DNA of 53,416 nucleotides from Bathymodiolus heckerae thiotrophic gill symbiont (GCF_900128515.1 NZ_FQTP01000003.1:1-53416), one strand, 5' to 3'. Shown: positions 25,235 through 34,101, numbered from the stretch's first letter. Translations and numbers: made by a program. The notes: generated by a model not told the origin, from the sequence alone.

Positions 25235-25954
25235 ATGAACAAACTAACTTTGATTGTATTCTCATTCTCATTACCATTTATATCTGCATGTTCGCCTTCT
25301 ATGCCTAGCATGCCTGAACTTCCAGACATGCCAGATATCCTTCCCGATTTATTATTACCGACATTTTATAAGGATGATATTAATCAAGGCTCAGTTTTAG
25401 ATCGCTTTAAAATTAATCAACTTAAAGTTGGCATGTCTCAAGCACAAGTAAAAGATTTAATCGGTTCACCAAGTATCGTTGATCCGTTTCATAATAATCA
25501 GTGGGACTATATCAATCATTCAACGCTACATGAAAAAGATGATATTCACTATCGCCTAGCACTAACGTTTAACAATAATAAGCTGGCTGATATTAAAACC
25601 TCAGGAATTGATAGCTTGCCTGCGTTAACCGATAAAGAAAAAGAATTAGAAGATAAACGCATCGCCGAAGAAAAAGCCTCAATAGAAGCGGTCAAGCAAG
25701 CCAAAGAAAAAGCACAGGCTGCAGAAGAGCAAAGAATTGCCAATGAAAAAATTGCTGCAGAAAAGGCTCAAGCTGATGCGTTAAAAAAAAAGATTGAACT
25801 AGTACAAGCCAAACAACAAAAAGCTGATCAAAAAAGTACTATCAAATCAGTCAATTCTCAAGAAATTAAAATAAAAGAGCCTGTTCAAAAAACTCAACCA
25901 GCTACCAAAGAAGTGTCTGCAGAGACAGATAGTCCTTGGTACAAATTCTGGTAG
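25235..25954 (+). CDS. bamE: BamE-family outer-membrane assembly lipoprotein with long C-terminal extension
   Basis: 239 residues, twice the usual BamE length. The lipoprotein signal ends SAC. The BamE core (about residues 50-130) has the FKINQLKVGMSQAQVKDLIGSP motif and WDYI. Beyond it a charged helix of about 70 residues, rich in Ala/Glu/Lys/Gln, looks coiled, then a low-complexity tail ends SPWYKFW. BamE belongs to the BAM complex that folds outer-membrane proteins. The extension may bridge to peptidoglycan or another BAM partner. Confidence 0.88.
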   Translation: MNKLTLIVFSFSLPFISACSPSMPSMPELPDMPDILPDLLLPTFYKDDINQGSVLDRFKINQLKVGMSQAQVKDLIGSPSIVDPFHNNQWDYINHSTLHEKDDIHYRLALTFNNNKLADIKTSGIDSLPALTDKEKELEDKRIAEEKASIEAVKQAKEKAQAAEEQRIANEKIAAEKAQADALKKKIELVQAKQQKADQKSTIKSVNSQEIKIKEPVQKTQPATKEVSAETDSPWYKFW

Positions 25955-25967
25955 ACATTAACCGATC

Positions 25968-26570
25968 ATGTCATCACTTGTTATTAATGACTTAAGTTGC
26001 CAAAGAGGCTACAACCAACTCTTTAGCAACTTATCTTTCCAGGTAAATGTCGGTGAAGTGCTGCATATTACTGGCACTAACGGCAGTGGCAAAACATCAT
26101 TATTAAAAATTCTAGCTGGCGTTAGCGCTCGTGAACATGGTGAAATTAGCTGGAATCAGCACTCAGTTAAATCCGAAGAATACCGACAAGAGGTTTTTTA
26201 TCTAGGCCATCAAGCAGCCCTTAGTGGCGAGCTTAGTAGCCTTGAAAATTTAGAATTTCTAAGCGCTTTAAATAAAAGTACTGATCAACAGCAGCTGATT
26301 CAAGCATTGGGTGATATCGGTCTTAAAGGTTATAAAGATGAATACTGCGCCAATCTTTCTGCGGGGCAAAAGCGTCGCGTCATTTTGGCTGGATTATTCG
26401 TTTCCAAGGCTAAGATATGGCTATTAGACGAGCCTTTTACTGCACTTGACCCTACTGGCGTAAAAATCGTAGAAAGTCGCATTGAAAAGCACTGTAATAA
26501 TGGCGGCTTGTGCTTATTTACCACCCATCAAGATTCAGCTTTGGCTAATCAACGAGTGTTGGCATTATGA
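25968..26570 (+). CDS. ccmA: Heme exporter ATP-binding protein CcmA
   Basis: A 200-residue ABC ATPase with Walker A TGTNGSGKTS, the signature LSAGQKRR and Walker B WLLDEPF, with a late CLFTTHQ switch. With CcmB and CcmCD it releases holo-CcmE during cytochrome c maturation. It overlaps ccmB by ATGA. The local demand fits: three genes here encode heme c proteins. Confidence 0.95.
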   Translation: MSSLVINDLSCQRGYNQLFSNLSFQVNVGEVLHITGTNGSGKTSLLKILAGVSAREHGEISWNQHSVKSEEYRQEVFYLGHQAALSGELSSLENLEFLSALNKSTDQQQLIQALGDIGLKGYKDEYCANLSAGQKRRVILAGLFVSKAKIWLLDEPFTALDPTGVKIVESRIEKHCNNGGLCLFTTHQDSALANQRVLAL

Positions 26571-27232
26571 ATATTTACCTACAAACACTCAAGCGTGATC
26601 TACGCGTTGCCCTGCGCAACCCTTCTAGCGTACTTAATCCTTTATTATTTTTTATCATTTCTGTTTCCTTATTCCCTTTAGCTATCAGTCCAGAAGCGGC
26701 TGTATTATCACAAATTGCAGCAGGAATTATTTGGGTAGCAAGCATGCTTGCGGTGTTATTGTCGCTTAACGCATTATTTCATCATGATTTTGAAAATGGC
26801 ATACTGGAGCAAATGATCACATCACATCATTCACTACCCTTACTAATATTATCCAAAATCTTTGCACATTGGTTACTGACTGGCATCCCAATTATTTTGC
26901 TATCACCTTTATTAGGGCTTTTTCTATTTTTGGATGATGAAGGCATTAAAATATTGATGATCACCTTACTGCTTGCAACCCCAAGTTTGAGTCTTATTGG
27001 TAGTATTGGCGCTTCACTTGTTGTCGGTATTAAAAACTCCGGCATGCTATTGTCATTATTAATTTTGCCCCTTTATATCCCGATTTTAATCTTCGCTTCA
27101 AGTGCTGTATCTCAGGCGCAATTCGGTTTAACGATTGATGGGCAGCTATATTTTCTAGCCATGTTTTTAGTCTTGAGCTTAATAAGTGCGCCATTCGTCA
27201 GCGCCATTGCTCTAAAAATAAGTCTAGAATAA
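26567..27232 (+). CDS. ccmB: Heme exporter permease CcmB
   Basis: A 221-residue membrane protein with six helices. It starts LQTLKRDLRVALRNP and has the CcmB patterns FENGILEQ and LPLYIPILIFAS. It is the membrane partner of CcmA. ccmC to ccmH do not follow; the metK riboswitch begins 25 bases downstream. Confidence 0.95.
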   Translation: MNIYLQTLKRDLRVALRNPSSVLNPLLFFIISVSLFPLAISPEAAVLSQIAAGIIWVASMLAVLLSLNALFHHDFENGILEQMITSHHSLPLLILSKIFAHWLLTGIPIILLSPLLGLFLFLDDEGIKILMITLLLATPSLSLIGSIGASLVVGIKNSGMLLSLLILPLYIPILIFASSAVSQAQFGLTIDGQLYFLAMFLVLSLISAPFVSAIALKISLE

Positions 27233-27246
27233 ATACTAACTTTTGT

Positions 27247-27252
27247 TATAAT
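27247..27252 (+). promoter_or_regulatory. -10 element of the metK promoter
   Basis: TATAAT directly upstream of the SAM-II aptamer, so transcription would start at its 5' end. No strong -35 is seen. Confidence 0.6.
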
Positions 27253-27257
27253 ACCGT

Positions 27258-27322
27258 CAAACGCTGATTTATCCCGATTGCTAGCGTTACTACCTAGAGT
27301 AGTTAAATTAAGCTAAAGTAGG
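27258..27322 (+). promoter_or_regulatory. SAM-II riboswitch aptamer upstream of metK
   Basis: The sequence follows the SAM-II core element by element. P1 arms are AACGCT (27260-27265) and AGCGTT (27283-27288), loop 1 is GATTTATCCCGATTGCT, and the 3' segment is TAAATTAAGCTAAAG. The known crystal aptamer has GCUGAUUUA, AUUGC, then AAAU and AGCUAAA in the same order. An extra 5-bp hairpin (ACTAC / GTAGT, 27289-27303) sits between P1 and the 3' segment. It would bind S-adenosylmethionine, the product of MetK, and switch the gene off. Confidence 0.85.
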
Positions 27323-27326
27323 CGTC

Positions 27327-27377
27327 CTCCTTCACTGGAAACCCTTCTTAAAAATGGTTTTTAACATTCACAAGGAG
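27327..27377 (+). promoter_or_regulatory. Anti-Shine-Dalgarno / Shine-Dalgarno pair of the metK leader
   Basis: CTCCTT (27327-27332) is exactly complementary to AAGGAG (27372-27377), the ribosome site of metK, 5 bases after the aptamer. This suggests a translational expression platform. An inner hairpin TTAAAAA / TTTTTAA (27348-27364) would bring the two together. Confidence 0.5.
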
Positions 27378-27385
27378 AGCAAAAA

Positions 27386-28519
27386 ATGATATTTACTTCC
27401 GAATCTGTTTCAGCAGGACATCCTGATAAAGTTTGCGATCAAATTTCTGATGCAATTTTAGATGCTGCACTAACGCAAGACAAAAACTCTCGCGTTGCTG
27501 TTGAAACTTTAGTTAAAGATAATCACGTTGTATTAGCCGGTGAAATCACCACGGGTGCTAAGATTGATTATGAAAAAATCGTACGTGAAACCATTATTGG
27601 CATTGGCTACGACAAAGAAGAATACGGCTTTAATGGCCATACTTGCGATTTAATCAACCTTCTGGGTGAGCAATCACAAGACATCGCTATGGGTGTTGAT
27701 GAATTTACAAACCACGAACAAGGTGCGGGTGATCAAGGTCTGATGTTTGGTTATGCGTGTAACGCTACTGATGTTTACATGCCTGCACCAATTTTATACG
27801 CTCATCGTTTGGTTGCCAAACAAGCAGAACTAATGAAAAACGGCGCATTACCTTGGTTACGCCCAGATGCAAAATCTCAAGTATCTTGTATTTATGAAGG
27901 TCATAAAATCGTCGGCATTGATGCAGTGGTATTATCAACTCAGCATGATGAAGATATTTCTTTAGATGATTTACGCGAGGCGATTTTAGAAGAGGTTATT
28001 AAGCCAGTATTGCCTAGCAAATGGCTAACAGATTCAACCAAATTTCACATCAATCCAACAGGTAATTTTGTGATTGGTGGCCCTGTGGGTGATGCAGGTC
28101 TTACTGGTCGAAAAATTATTGTTGATACTTATGGCGGCATGGCGCGTCATGGTGGCGGTGCTTTTTCAGGCAAAGATCCTTCAAAAGTTGATCGCTCTGC
28201 TGCGTACGCAACTCGCTATGTGGCTAAAAATATTGTTGCTGCAGGTTTGGCGCAACGTTGTGAAGTGCAAGTGTCTTACGCCATTGGTGTGGCTGAGCCA
28301 ACTTCAATTAGTGTAGAAACTTTCGGCACTGGTACAATTTCAATTGAAGCAATTGAAGCGCTTGTACGTGAGCATTTTGACTTGCGCCCTAAAGGTTTAA
28401 TCGCAATGCTTGATCTTAAGCGTCCAATTTATCAAAAAACTGCAAGTTACGGACATTTTGGTCGTACCGAAGCTGACATCACTTGGGAAAAAACTGACCG
28501 AGTGCATTTATTGAAATAA
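27386..28519 (+). CDS. metK: S-adenosylmethionine synthetase
   Basis: A 377-residue MetK with [29 protein letters not shown] and [19 protein letters not shown], including the active-site Lys and metal ligands. It makes SAM from methionine and ATP. A strong Shine-Dalgarno (AAGGAG) precedes it. It is followed by ahcY, the next enzyme of the methyl cycle, after its own promoter and riboswitch. Confidence 0.98.
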   Translation: MIFTSESVSAGHPDKVCDQISDAILDAALTQDKNSRVAVETLVKDNHVVLAGEITTGAKIDYEKIVRETIIGIGYDKEEYGFNGHTCDLINLLGEQSQDIAMGVDEFTNHEQGAGDQGLMFGYACNATDVYMPAPILYAHRLVAKQAELMKNGALPWLRPDAKSQVSCIYEGHKIVGIDAVVLSTQHDEDISLDDLREAILEEVIKPVLPSKWLTDSTKFHINPTGNFVIGGPVGDAGLTGRKIIVDTYGGMARHGGGAFSGKDPSKVDRSAAYATRYVAKNIVAAGLAQRCEVQVSYAIGVAEPTSISVETFGTGTISIEAIEALVREHFDLRPKGLIAMLDLKRPIYQKTASYGHFGRTEADITWEKTDRVHLLK

Positions 28520-28533
28520 AATTATATAAATCA

Positions 28534-28555
28534 AGTTTGGTATAATAGCCAAACT
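28534..28555 (+). promoter_or_regulatory. ahcY -10 promoter element inside an inverted repeat
   Basis: TATAAT at 28541-28546 is part of an extended -10 (TGGTATAAT). It lies inside AGTTTGG...CCAAACT (arms 28534-28540 and 28549-28555, 8-base spacer). It is directly upstream of the SAH aptamer, so transcription would begin at its 5' edge. The flanking repeat could be an operator. Confidence 0.55.
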
Positions 28556-28618
28556 GCCAAGGAGCGTTGCATGGATTTGATATCCATCAGGCTTGGCTAT
28601 CAAAACAAAACGACGCTC
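28556..28618 (+). promoter_or_regulatory. SAH riboswitch upstream of ahcY
   Basis: All parts of the SAH (ahcY leader) motif are present. P1 is GCCAAG (28556-28561) / CTTGGC (28592-28597). A stem ATGGAT / ATCCAT (28571-28587) follows. The pseudoknot strand GAGCGT (28562-28567) pairs with ACGCTC (28613-28618), and conserved GTTGC and CAGGCTTGG segments are there. It senses S-adenosylhomocysteine and turns ahcY on. A run of seven T follows directly after the pseudoknot. Confidence 0.9.
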
Positions 28619-28647
28619 ATTTTTTTAAATTTTCTAAAGGAGAAAAA

Positions 28648-30018
28648 ATGAGTAATCCGACAATTGATAACAACGACTATAAAGTAGCTGATATGAATTT
28701 GGCTGAATTTGGCCGTAAAGAAGTAGAGTTAGCAGAAGCTGAAATGCCAGCACTAATGACACTGCGTGACAAATACCGCAACGAGCAACCACTTAAAGAT
28801 GCACGCATCTTGGGTTGTATTCACATGACTATTCAAACGGCAGTACTAATGGAAACATTGGTTGATTTAGGTGCACAAGTTCGCTGGTCAAGTTGTAATA
28901 TTTTCTCAACACAAGATCATGCAGCAGCAGCAATGGTTGCAGCAGACATTCCAACATTTGCCTGGAAAGGTGAGACTGAAGAAGAATTCTTATGGTGTAT
29001 TGAGCAGACTATTTTAGACAATGGCAAGCCTTGGAATGCCAACATGGTGCTTGATGATGGTGGTGATTTAACCCAAATGCTGCATGAAAAATACCCTGAA
29101 ATGTTAAACGATATTCATGGCATTAGTGAAGAGACCACAACTGGTGTTCACCGCCTACTTGAAATGATGGAAGAAGGCACGTTGAAAGTACCTGCAATCA
29201 ACGTTAATGACTCAGTAACCAAGTCAAAAAATGACAACAAATATGGTTGTCGTCACTCATTAAACGATGCAATTAAGCGTGGTACTGACATGCTAATGTC
29301 GGGCAAAAAAGCATTGGTTATTGGTTACGGTGATGTGGGCAAAGGCTCTGCTCAATCACTTCGTCAAGAAGGCATGATTGTTAAAATCTCTGAAATTGAT
29401 CCAATCTGCGCCATGCAAGCTTGCATGGATGGGTTTGAGATTGTTTCTCCTTACAAAAAAGGCTTTAATACAGGAAAAACCACTGATATTAATCAGCGCT
29501 TATTAGCTACTACTGATCTTATCGTCACCACTACAGGTAACTTTAACGTTTGTGATTCTGCCATGCTACAAATGCTGAAAAAAGGTTCAGTGGTTTGTAA
29601 TATCGGCCACTTTGACAATGAAATCGATACACAATTTATGCGTGACAACTGGCGTTGGGACGAGGTTAAGCCGCAAGTTCACCGCGTCTTTAGAAGTGAT
29701 GACAAATCTGATTATTTAATCTTATTATCTGAAGGTCGTTTAGTTAACTTAGGCAATGCAACGGGACATCCAAGTCGTATTATGGATGGATCATTTGCTA
29801 ACCAAGTATTAGCACAAATGCATTTATTTGATGAAAAATTTGCTGACAACGGTGGCGATATTTACGTAGAGGTTCTACCTAAAAAACTTGATGAAGAAGT
29901 TGCAGCTGGAATGGTTGGCGGTTTTGGCGGTGTATTAACAACACTAACAGACGTACAAGCTAAATACATCAATGTACCGAAAGAAGGCCCATATAAGCCA
30001 GAGTCTTATAAGTACTAA
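28648..30018 (+). CDS. ahcY: Adenosylhomocysteinase (SAH hydrolase)
   Basis: 456 residues. It has the signatures [14 protein letters not shown] and [17 protein letters not shown] (NAD-binding loop), and the C-terminal [18 protein letters not shown] with the Lys-Tyr end. It splits SAH into homocysteine and adenosine. The start is MSNPTIDNN, right after AAAGGAG. The frame stays open 27 codons upstream through the riboswitch, but that is not coding. A terminator follows the gene. Confidence 0.97.
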   Translation: MSNPTIDNNDYKVADMNLAEFGRKEVELAEAEMPALMTLRDKYRNEQPLKDARILGCIHMTIQTAVLMETLVDLGAQVRWSSCNIFSTQDHAAAAMVAADIPTFAWKGETEEEFLWCIEQTILDNGKPWNANMVLDDGGDLTQMLHEKYPEMLNDIHGISEETTTGVHRLLEMMEEGTLKVPAINVNDSVTKSKNDNKYGCRHSLNDAIKRGTDMLMSGKKALVIGYGDVGKGSAQSLRQEGMIVKISEIDPICAMQACMDGFEIVSPYKKGFNTGKTTDINQRLLATTDLIVTTTGNFNVCDSAMLQMLKKGSVVCNIGHFDNEIDTQFMRDNWRWDEVKPQVHRVFRSDDKSDYLILLSEGRLVNLGNATGHPSRIMDGSFANQVLAQMHLFDEKFADNGGDIYVEVLPKKLDEEVAAGMVGGFGGVLTTLTDVQAKYINVPKEGPYKPESYKY

Positions 30019-30038
30019 CCAACTTTAAGTTAAGATTA

Positions 30039-30064
30039 AAAATGCGAGATTTATCTCGCATTTT
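30039..30064 (+). terminator. Terminator of ahcY
   Basis: Perfect 12-bp arms AAAATGCGAGAT and ATCTCGCATTTT with a TT loop are followed by T-rich sequence (ATTTTTTG). It starts 21 bases after the ahcY stop. Confidence 0.92.
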
Positions 30065-30166
30065 TTGTGTCATTTTGATTAATTGCCAAATTTATACAAA
30101 AATAATACAGACTAATATAACCAAACATAAGTAACATTGTCTTGAATAATTTAAAAACTAAAAAAT

Positions 30167-30913
30167 ATGAATGAATTAATAAACTCCATTAAATTAAACC
30201 TTTACGACAAAGCGACCAGTCCTTTATTTGGCTACTTCTTTGTTTCATGGTGTGCATGGAATTATCAATTTATTTTAGTGGTTTTCTCGTCAATGAAGAT
30301 TGGTGAAAAAATCATTTACATTGATAAAACTTTTTTTCAAAATAATTGGTATTGGGATTCGACACTTGTCTTTCCTCTTTTGACAACACTTGGTGTCATT
30401 TTTATATTGCCTTATCTCTCAACTCCTGTTTATAAATTTCACAAAAAGAGGCAAGAAGAATTAGTAAACCTTAAACAAGAAATTGAAAACAACACCTTGC
30501 TAACAAAAGAACAATCTATCAATATTAGAAGAAATATTAAAGAAGTAAAATTTGAGTATGAAAGTGATTTAGAGGGAAAAGATGCTGAAATAGAAGATCT
30601 TAAAGCATTATTAAATAAAAATAATAAACAGAAGACGAAAATAAAAAAAATTAAAGAAACGGATGAAGAGTTAGGATTAGAGAAGGATTTAATTGATGTT
30701 TTACTCATTATTTCAAAATATGGAAAAATTGAAGAAGAACCGTTAATTTCTAAAATTCTCGAAAAACTCCCAATCAATTCAAAAACCAAAGCTAAGGTTT
30801 ATATAGAAAAATTAGAAAATAACAAATACATTCAAATGATATACTGGTCGGCACCATATACTCTAACAAATAAAGGCAGGAAGTTTTTAGTAGATAATAA
30901 TTTTGTTGATTAA
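30167..30913 (+). CDS. Unrecognised membrane/coiled-coil protein with possible C-terminal winged helix
   Basis: 248 residues. The first 100 carry two membrane segments (about residues 22-42 and 68-88) after a short cytoplasmic start, NLYDKATSPLFGYFFVSWCAW. A long coiled coil (about 95-165) is rich in Glu/Lys/Asn. The last 75 residues (DLIDVLLIISKYGKIEEE...) resemble a winged helix that ends KFLVDNNFVD. I do not recognise a named family. It stands alone between the ahcY terminator and a 15-bp inverted repeat, and base composition looks lower in GC than its neighbours, as for acquired genes. It may be a membrane-bound sensor or effector. Confidence 0.75.
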   Translation: MNELINSIKLNLYDKATSPLFGYFFVSWCAWNYQFILVVFSSMKIGEKIIYIDKTFFQNNWYWDSTLVFPLLTTLGVIFILPYLSTPVYKFHKKRQEELVNLKQEIENNTLLTKEQSINIRRNIKEVKFEYESDLEGKDAEIEDLKALLNKNNKQKTKIKKIKETDEELGLEKDLIDVLLIISKYGKIEEEPLISKILEKLPINSKTKAKVYIEKLENNKYIQMIYWSAPYTLTNKGRKFLVDNNFVD

Positions 30914-30938
30914 AAATACTCTAATAATGCAGGGCTTG

Positions 30939-30975
30939 TACAAATGAAATAAAGGTAAAATTTATTTCATTTGTA
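30939..30975. repeat. 15-bp perfect inverted repeat upstream of glyQ
   Basis: TACAAATGAAATAAA (30939-30953) and TTTATTTCATTTGTA (30961-30975) pair perfectly around GGTAAAA. It ends 10 bases before the glyQ start. No T-run follows on the plus strand, so a simple terminator is doubtful. It could end transcription of the 248-residue gene or fold the glyQ leader. Confidence 0.6.
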
Positions 30976-30985
30976 TTGATTAAAT

Positions 30986-31885
30986 ATGTCAATTTCAGAC
31001 TTAGACGCCACAGCATCTTTTCAAAATTTAATTTTAAAATTACAAACTTTTTGGGCCTCCAAGGGCTGTACATTATTACAGCCGTTTGACATGGAAATGG
31101 GTGCTGGAACCTTCCACCCTGCCACCTTCTTGCGAGCCATTGGCCCTGAGCCTTGGAATGCAGCCTACGTTCAGCCCTCACGCCGCCCTACTGATGGTCG
31201 CTATGGTGAAAACCCAAACCGCCTGCAACATTATTATCAATTTCAGGTAATCCTAAAACCTTCGCCTAAGAATATTCAAGATTTATACTTAGAGTCTTTA
31301 ACCGAAATTGGTATTGATTTAACCAAGCATGATGTACGCTTTGTTGAAGACAACTGGGAGTCACCGACTTTAGGTGCTTGGGGCTTGGGTTGGGAGATTT
31401 GGCTAAACGGTATGGAAGTATCACAATTTACTTATTTCCAACAAGTTGGCGGTCTAGCTTGCAAACCAGTTGCCGGTGAACTAACGTATGGTCTTGAGCG
31501 TTTAGCCATGTACTTACAAGGCGTGGACAGTGTGTTTGATTTGGTTTGGACGCAGGGTGTGAGTTATGGCGATGTATTTCATCAAAATGAAGTGGAGCAG
31601 TCAAAATATAACTTTGAAATTGCTGATACCTATGTACTATTCAAACAGTTTGATGAAGCTGAAGCTATGAATGAACAATTAATTGAAAAAGCCTTGCCTT
31701 ATCCAGCTTATGAACAAGTCATGAAAGCCTCGCATTTATTTAACTTACTCGATGCACGCCACGCCATTAGTGTGACTGATCGAGCTCGTTTTATTCGACG
31801 CGTACGCGGTATGAGTCAAAAAGTAGCAAAAATTTATCTTGACTCACGCGAGGCACTAGGCTTCCCAATGTTAAAAGATAGTTAA
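30986..31885 (+). CDS. glyQ: Glycyl-tRNA synthetase alpha subunit
   Basis: A 299-residue GlyQ of standard length, with [40 protein letters not shown] and [17 protein letters not shown]. It is the catalytic subunit that charges tRNA-Gly, partner of glyS at 14297, which is about 15 kb away on the other strand. It is followed by yqaA after 6 bases. Confidence 0.97.
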   Translation: MSISDLDATASFQNLILKLQTFWASKGCTLLQPFDMEMGAGTFHPATFLRAIGPEPWNAAYVQPSRRPTDGRYGENPNRLQHYYQFQVILKPSPKNIQDLYLESLTEIGIDLTKHDVRFVEDNWESPTLGAWGLGWEIWLNGMEVSQFTYFQQVGGLACKPVAGELTYGLERLAMYLQGVDSVFDLVWTQGVSYGDVFHQNEVEQSKYNFEIADTYVLFKQFDEAEAMNEQLIEKALPYPAYEQVMKASHLFNLLDARHAISVTDRARFIRRVRGMSQKVAKIYLDSREALGFPMLKDS

Positions 31886-31891
31886 TCCTGC

Positions 31892-32464
31892 ATGCAAATT
31901 TTTTCCAAGATCTACCAAAAAACACTAGATTGGGCGCAAAGTAAATTTGCTGTTTACTGGCTATCTGGGGTAAGTTTTTTGGAATCTAGCGTACTACCTT
32001 ATCCACCACCCGATATTTTATTAGCGCCAATGGCGTTAAAACAACCCGATAAAGCTTATTCATTCGCCTTAATTGCTACGGTTTTTTCTGTATTGGGTGG
32101 ATTGTCTGGCTATTTACTCGGCGATATTTTATTAAACTTCTTACTGAGCTATGAGCTTTTAAAGCCAGAATCTATTGATTTGATTAAAGGTTTTTTTGAT
32201 GAGTATGGTATTTGGGTTGTTGGTATTGCTGCCTTTAGCCCTATTCCGTACAAACTGGCCACCATTAGCGCAGGTAGTATGGCGATGCCGTTATTGCCTT
32301 TTATTGCTATCTCCCTGATTGCTCGTGGCGCAAGGTATTATTTAGTTGCTGGACTGGTTAAGGCTTATGGTGGTGCTTGCGACCAATGGTTGAAAAAATA
32401 TATTGATCGCTTGGGTTACGGACTTATTGTTATGGTTATTTTTGGAGTTTGGTATGTGGGTTAA
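31892..32464 (+). CDS. yqaA: YqaA-family small DedA-like membrane protein
   Basis: 190 residues of the VTT/DedA group: YQKTLDWAQSKFAVYWLSG, SSVLPYPPPDILLAPM, GYLLGDILL and AFSPIPYKLATISAGSM. The family is thought to move lipids across membranes. It overlaps the NlpD-like gene by 11 bases. In several gammaproteobacteria yqaA precedes nlpD, which supports the identity of the next gene. Confidence 0.88.
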   Translation: MQIFSKIYQKTLDWAQSKFAVYWLSGVSFLESSVLPYPPPDILLAPMALKQPDKAYSFALIATVFSVLGGLSGYLLGDILLNFLLSYELLKPESIDLIKGFFDEYGIWVVGIAAFSPIPYKLATISAGSMAMPLLPFIAISLIARGARYYLVAGLVKAYGGACDQWLKKYIDRLGYGLIVMVIFGVWYVG

Positions 32465-33029
32465 ATTTCTCAGTATTACTGTTATTTTGTCATTAACAGG
32501 TTGTTATTCTCAATCACCCAAACAAGCCGTGATTGTGATTGAAAAATCCTCTCATCTCGAAAATATTAACCATCAACGCTTAAATAATAAATCTACAATT
32601 ACGCACAAAAGTCGACGAGTGACTGACAGTACAGTTGCAAAAACTAGTCAAAAATCTAGAAAGCCAAGCGCTAAAAGTCAAAAAAAATCCTCAAATTGGC
32701 ATATTCCAGTTAATGCAAAGGTAAGTCAAACTTACTCTAAAAAGCACTCTGGTTTGGCGTTTAACACCCATAATGGACAAGAAATTCGCGCTATTCGGGA
32801 CGGAAAAATTATCTATATTGGTGACAAAATGAAAAGCTACGGTCAAATGATTATTATGCGTCATCCACTAGGATTTAACTCAACTTACACTCAAACTCAG
32901 GCTCTTCGAGTTAACTTAGGCGATCAGGTTAAAAAAGGTGAAGTAATTGCCAGTACAACTAGCCAGCCTTTTTACTTTGAAATGAAGAAATTTAATCAAG
33001 CAATTAATCCACTCAAATATCTTAAATAA
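32454..33029 (+). CDS. NlpD-like lipoprotein with degenerate M23 domain
   Basis: 191 residues with a lipoprotein signal (LSLTGC). A short basic linker follows, then an M23/LytM domain (about residues 90-190) with the YSKKHSGLAFNTHNGQEIRAI strand. The zinc HxH motif is replaced by FYFEM and the first His/Asp pair is lost, so it cannot be a peptidase. It should be an amidase activator of the NlpD/EnvC type used in cell separation. No LysM is seen, unlike NlpD. Gene order yqaA then this gene matches nlpD; rpoS does not follow. Confidence 0.78.
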   Translation: MWVKFLSITVILSLTGCYSQSPKQAVIVIEKSSHLENINHQRLNNKSTITHKSRRVTDSTVAKTSQKSRKPSAKSQKKSSNWHIPVNAKVSQTYSKKHSGLAFNTHNGQEIRAIRDGKIIYIGDKMKSYGQMIIMRHPLGFNSTYTQTQALRVNLGDQVKKGEVIASTTSQPFYFEMKKFNQAINPLKYLK

Positions 33030-33046
33030 GCGCTAAAATATTGATT

Positions 33047-34084
33047 ATGAATGAATTTTTACAGAACATGACTCCTTACCAGGCTGCTGGTATTTTATTT
33101 GCCGTAGCGCTAGTTGCTCATATTGTCTTAGGGTTTATCATAAGTCAAGTTGCCAAGCACGCTGGAAAAACCAAAAATCAACTAGATGACCACTTAGTCA
33201 AAGCCATCTCTGCACCGCTAAAAGTACTGATTTGGTTTGGTTGGTTGTATTTTTCTATCAGTGCTTTTAAAGATCAAATTACCGCACTTACAACCGTTGT
33301 AGAATACATTGATATTACGCCAATATTTATCATCACCTGGGGTGTAGTGCGCGTTATATCAGGTGTTGAAAACTATTTGGTTGAGGCAGATAATAGTGTA
33401 AATAACGACTCTGTACGCCTATTCACACGACTCTTTAAAATCCTAGTAGTTGTAGCCATTTTACTAGGCATTGCACAACATCTAGGATTTTCAATTTCAA
33501 GCTTGCTCACCTTTGGTGGTGTAGGTGGTATTGTGATGGGCTTTGCCGCTAAAGACATGCTCTCAAATATTTTTGGTGGACTGATGATTCAAATGGATAA
33601 GCCTTTTTCAACAGGTGATTGGATTCGTTCAAGTGAGTTTGAAGGAACAGTTGAGAAGATCGGCTGGCGCATGACTCGCATTCGCACCTTTAGTAAAAAT
33701 CCGGTTTACATCCCAAATTCAATCTTTGCCTCTATTCCAATTGAAACCCCATCGCGCATGACCAATCGTCGCATTAAAGAAGTGGTTGGCATTCGTTATG
33801 ATGATATTAAGCAAATGCCGGAGATTGTTGCTGACGTTGAAAGCATGCTTAAAACACATAAGGATATTGATAAAACTCAAGCTCTACGTGTGTACTTTAA
33901 TTACTTTAACGCTTCATCGATTGATTTCAATATTTATGCTTTTACCAATACCACTGGAAAAGGCGAGTATCAAAAAATAAAGCAAGAAATCTTACTTGAA
34001 GTGGCTAATATTATTGATAAGCATAATGCTGAAATAGCCTTCCCAACACAAACATTGCACATTCAGAAAACCGCTGAATCTTAA
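33047..34084 (+). CDS. MscS-family mechanosensitive ion channel
   Basis: 345 residues with three to four N-terminal helices, the pore-lining helix ([30 protein letters not shown]) and the MscS cytosolic domain with [22 protein letters not shown]. It protects against hypo-osmotic stress. The ATG at 33047 is chosen over a TTG two codons earlier. Confidence 0.92.
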   Translation: MNEFLQNMTPYQAAGILFAVALVAHIVLGFIISQVAKHAGKTKNQLDDHLVKAISAPLKVLIWFGWLYFSISAFKDQITALTTVVEYIDITPIFIITWGVVRVISGVENYLVEADNSVNNDSVRLFTRLFKILVVVAILLGIAQHLGFSISSLLTFGGVGGIVMGFAAKDMLSNIFGGLMIQMDKPFSTGDWIRSSEFEGTVEKIGWRMTRIRTFSKNPVYIPNSIFASIPIETPSRMTNRRIKEVVGIRYDDIKQMPEIVADVESMLKTHKDIDKTQALRVYFNYFNASSIDFNIYAFTNTTGKGEYQKIKQEILLEVANIIDKHNAEIAFPTQTLHIQKTAES

Positions 34085-34101
34085 TAGTCAAAAACTCCAT
34101 T

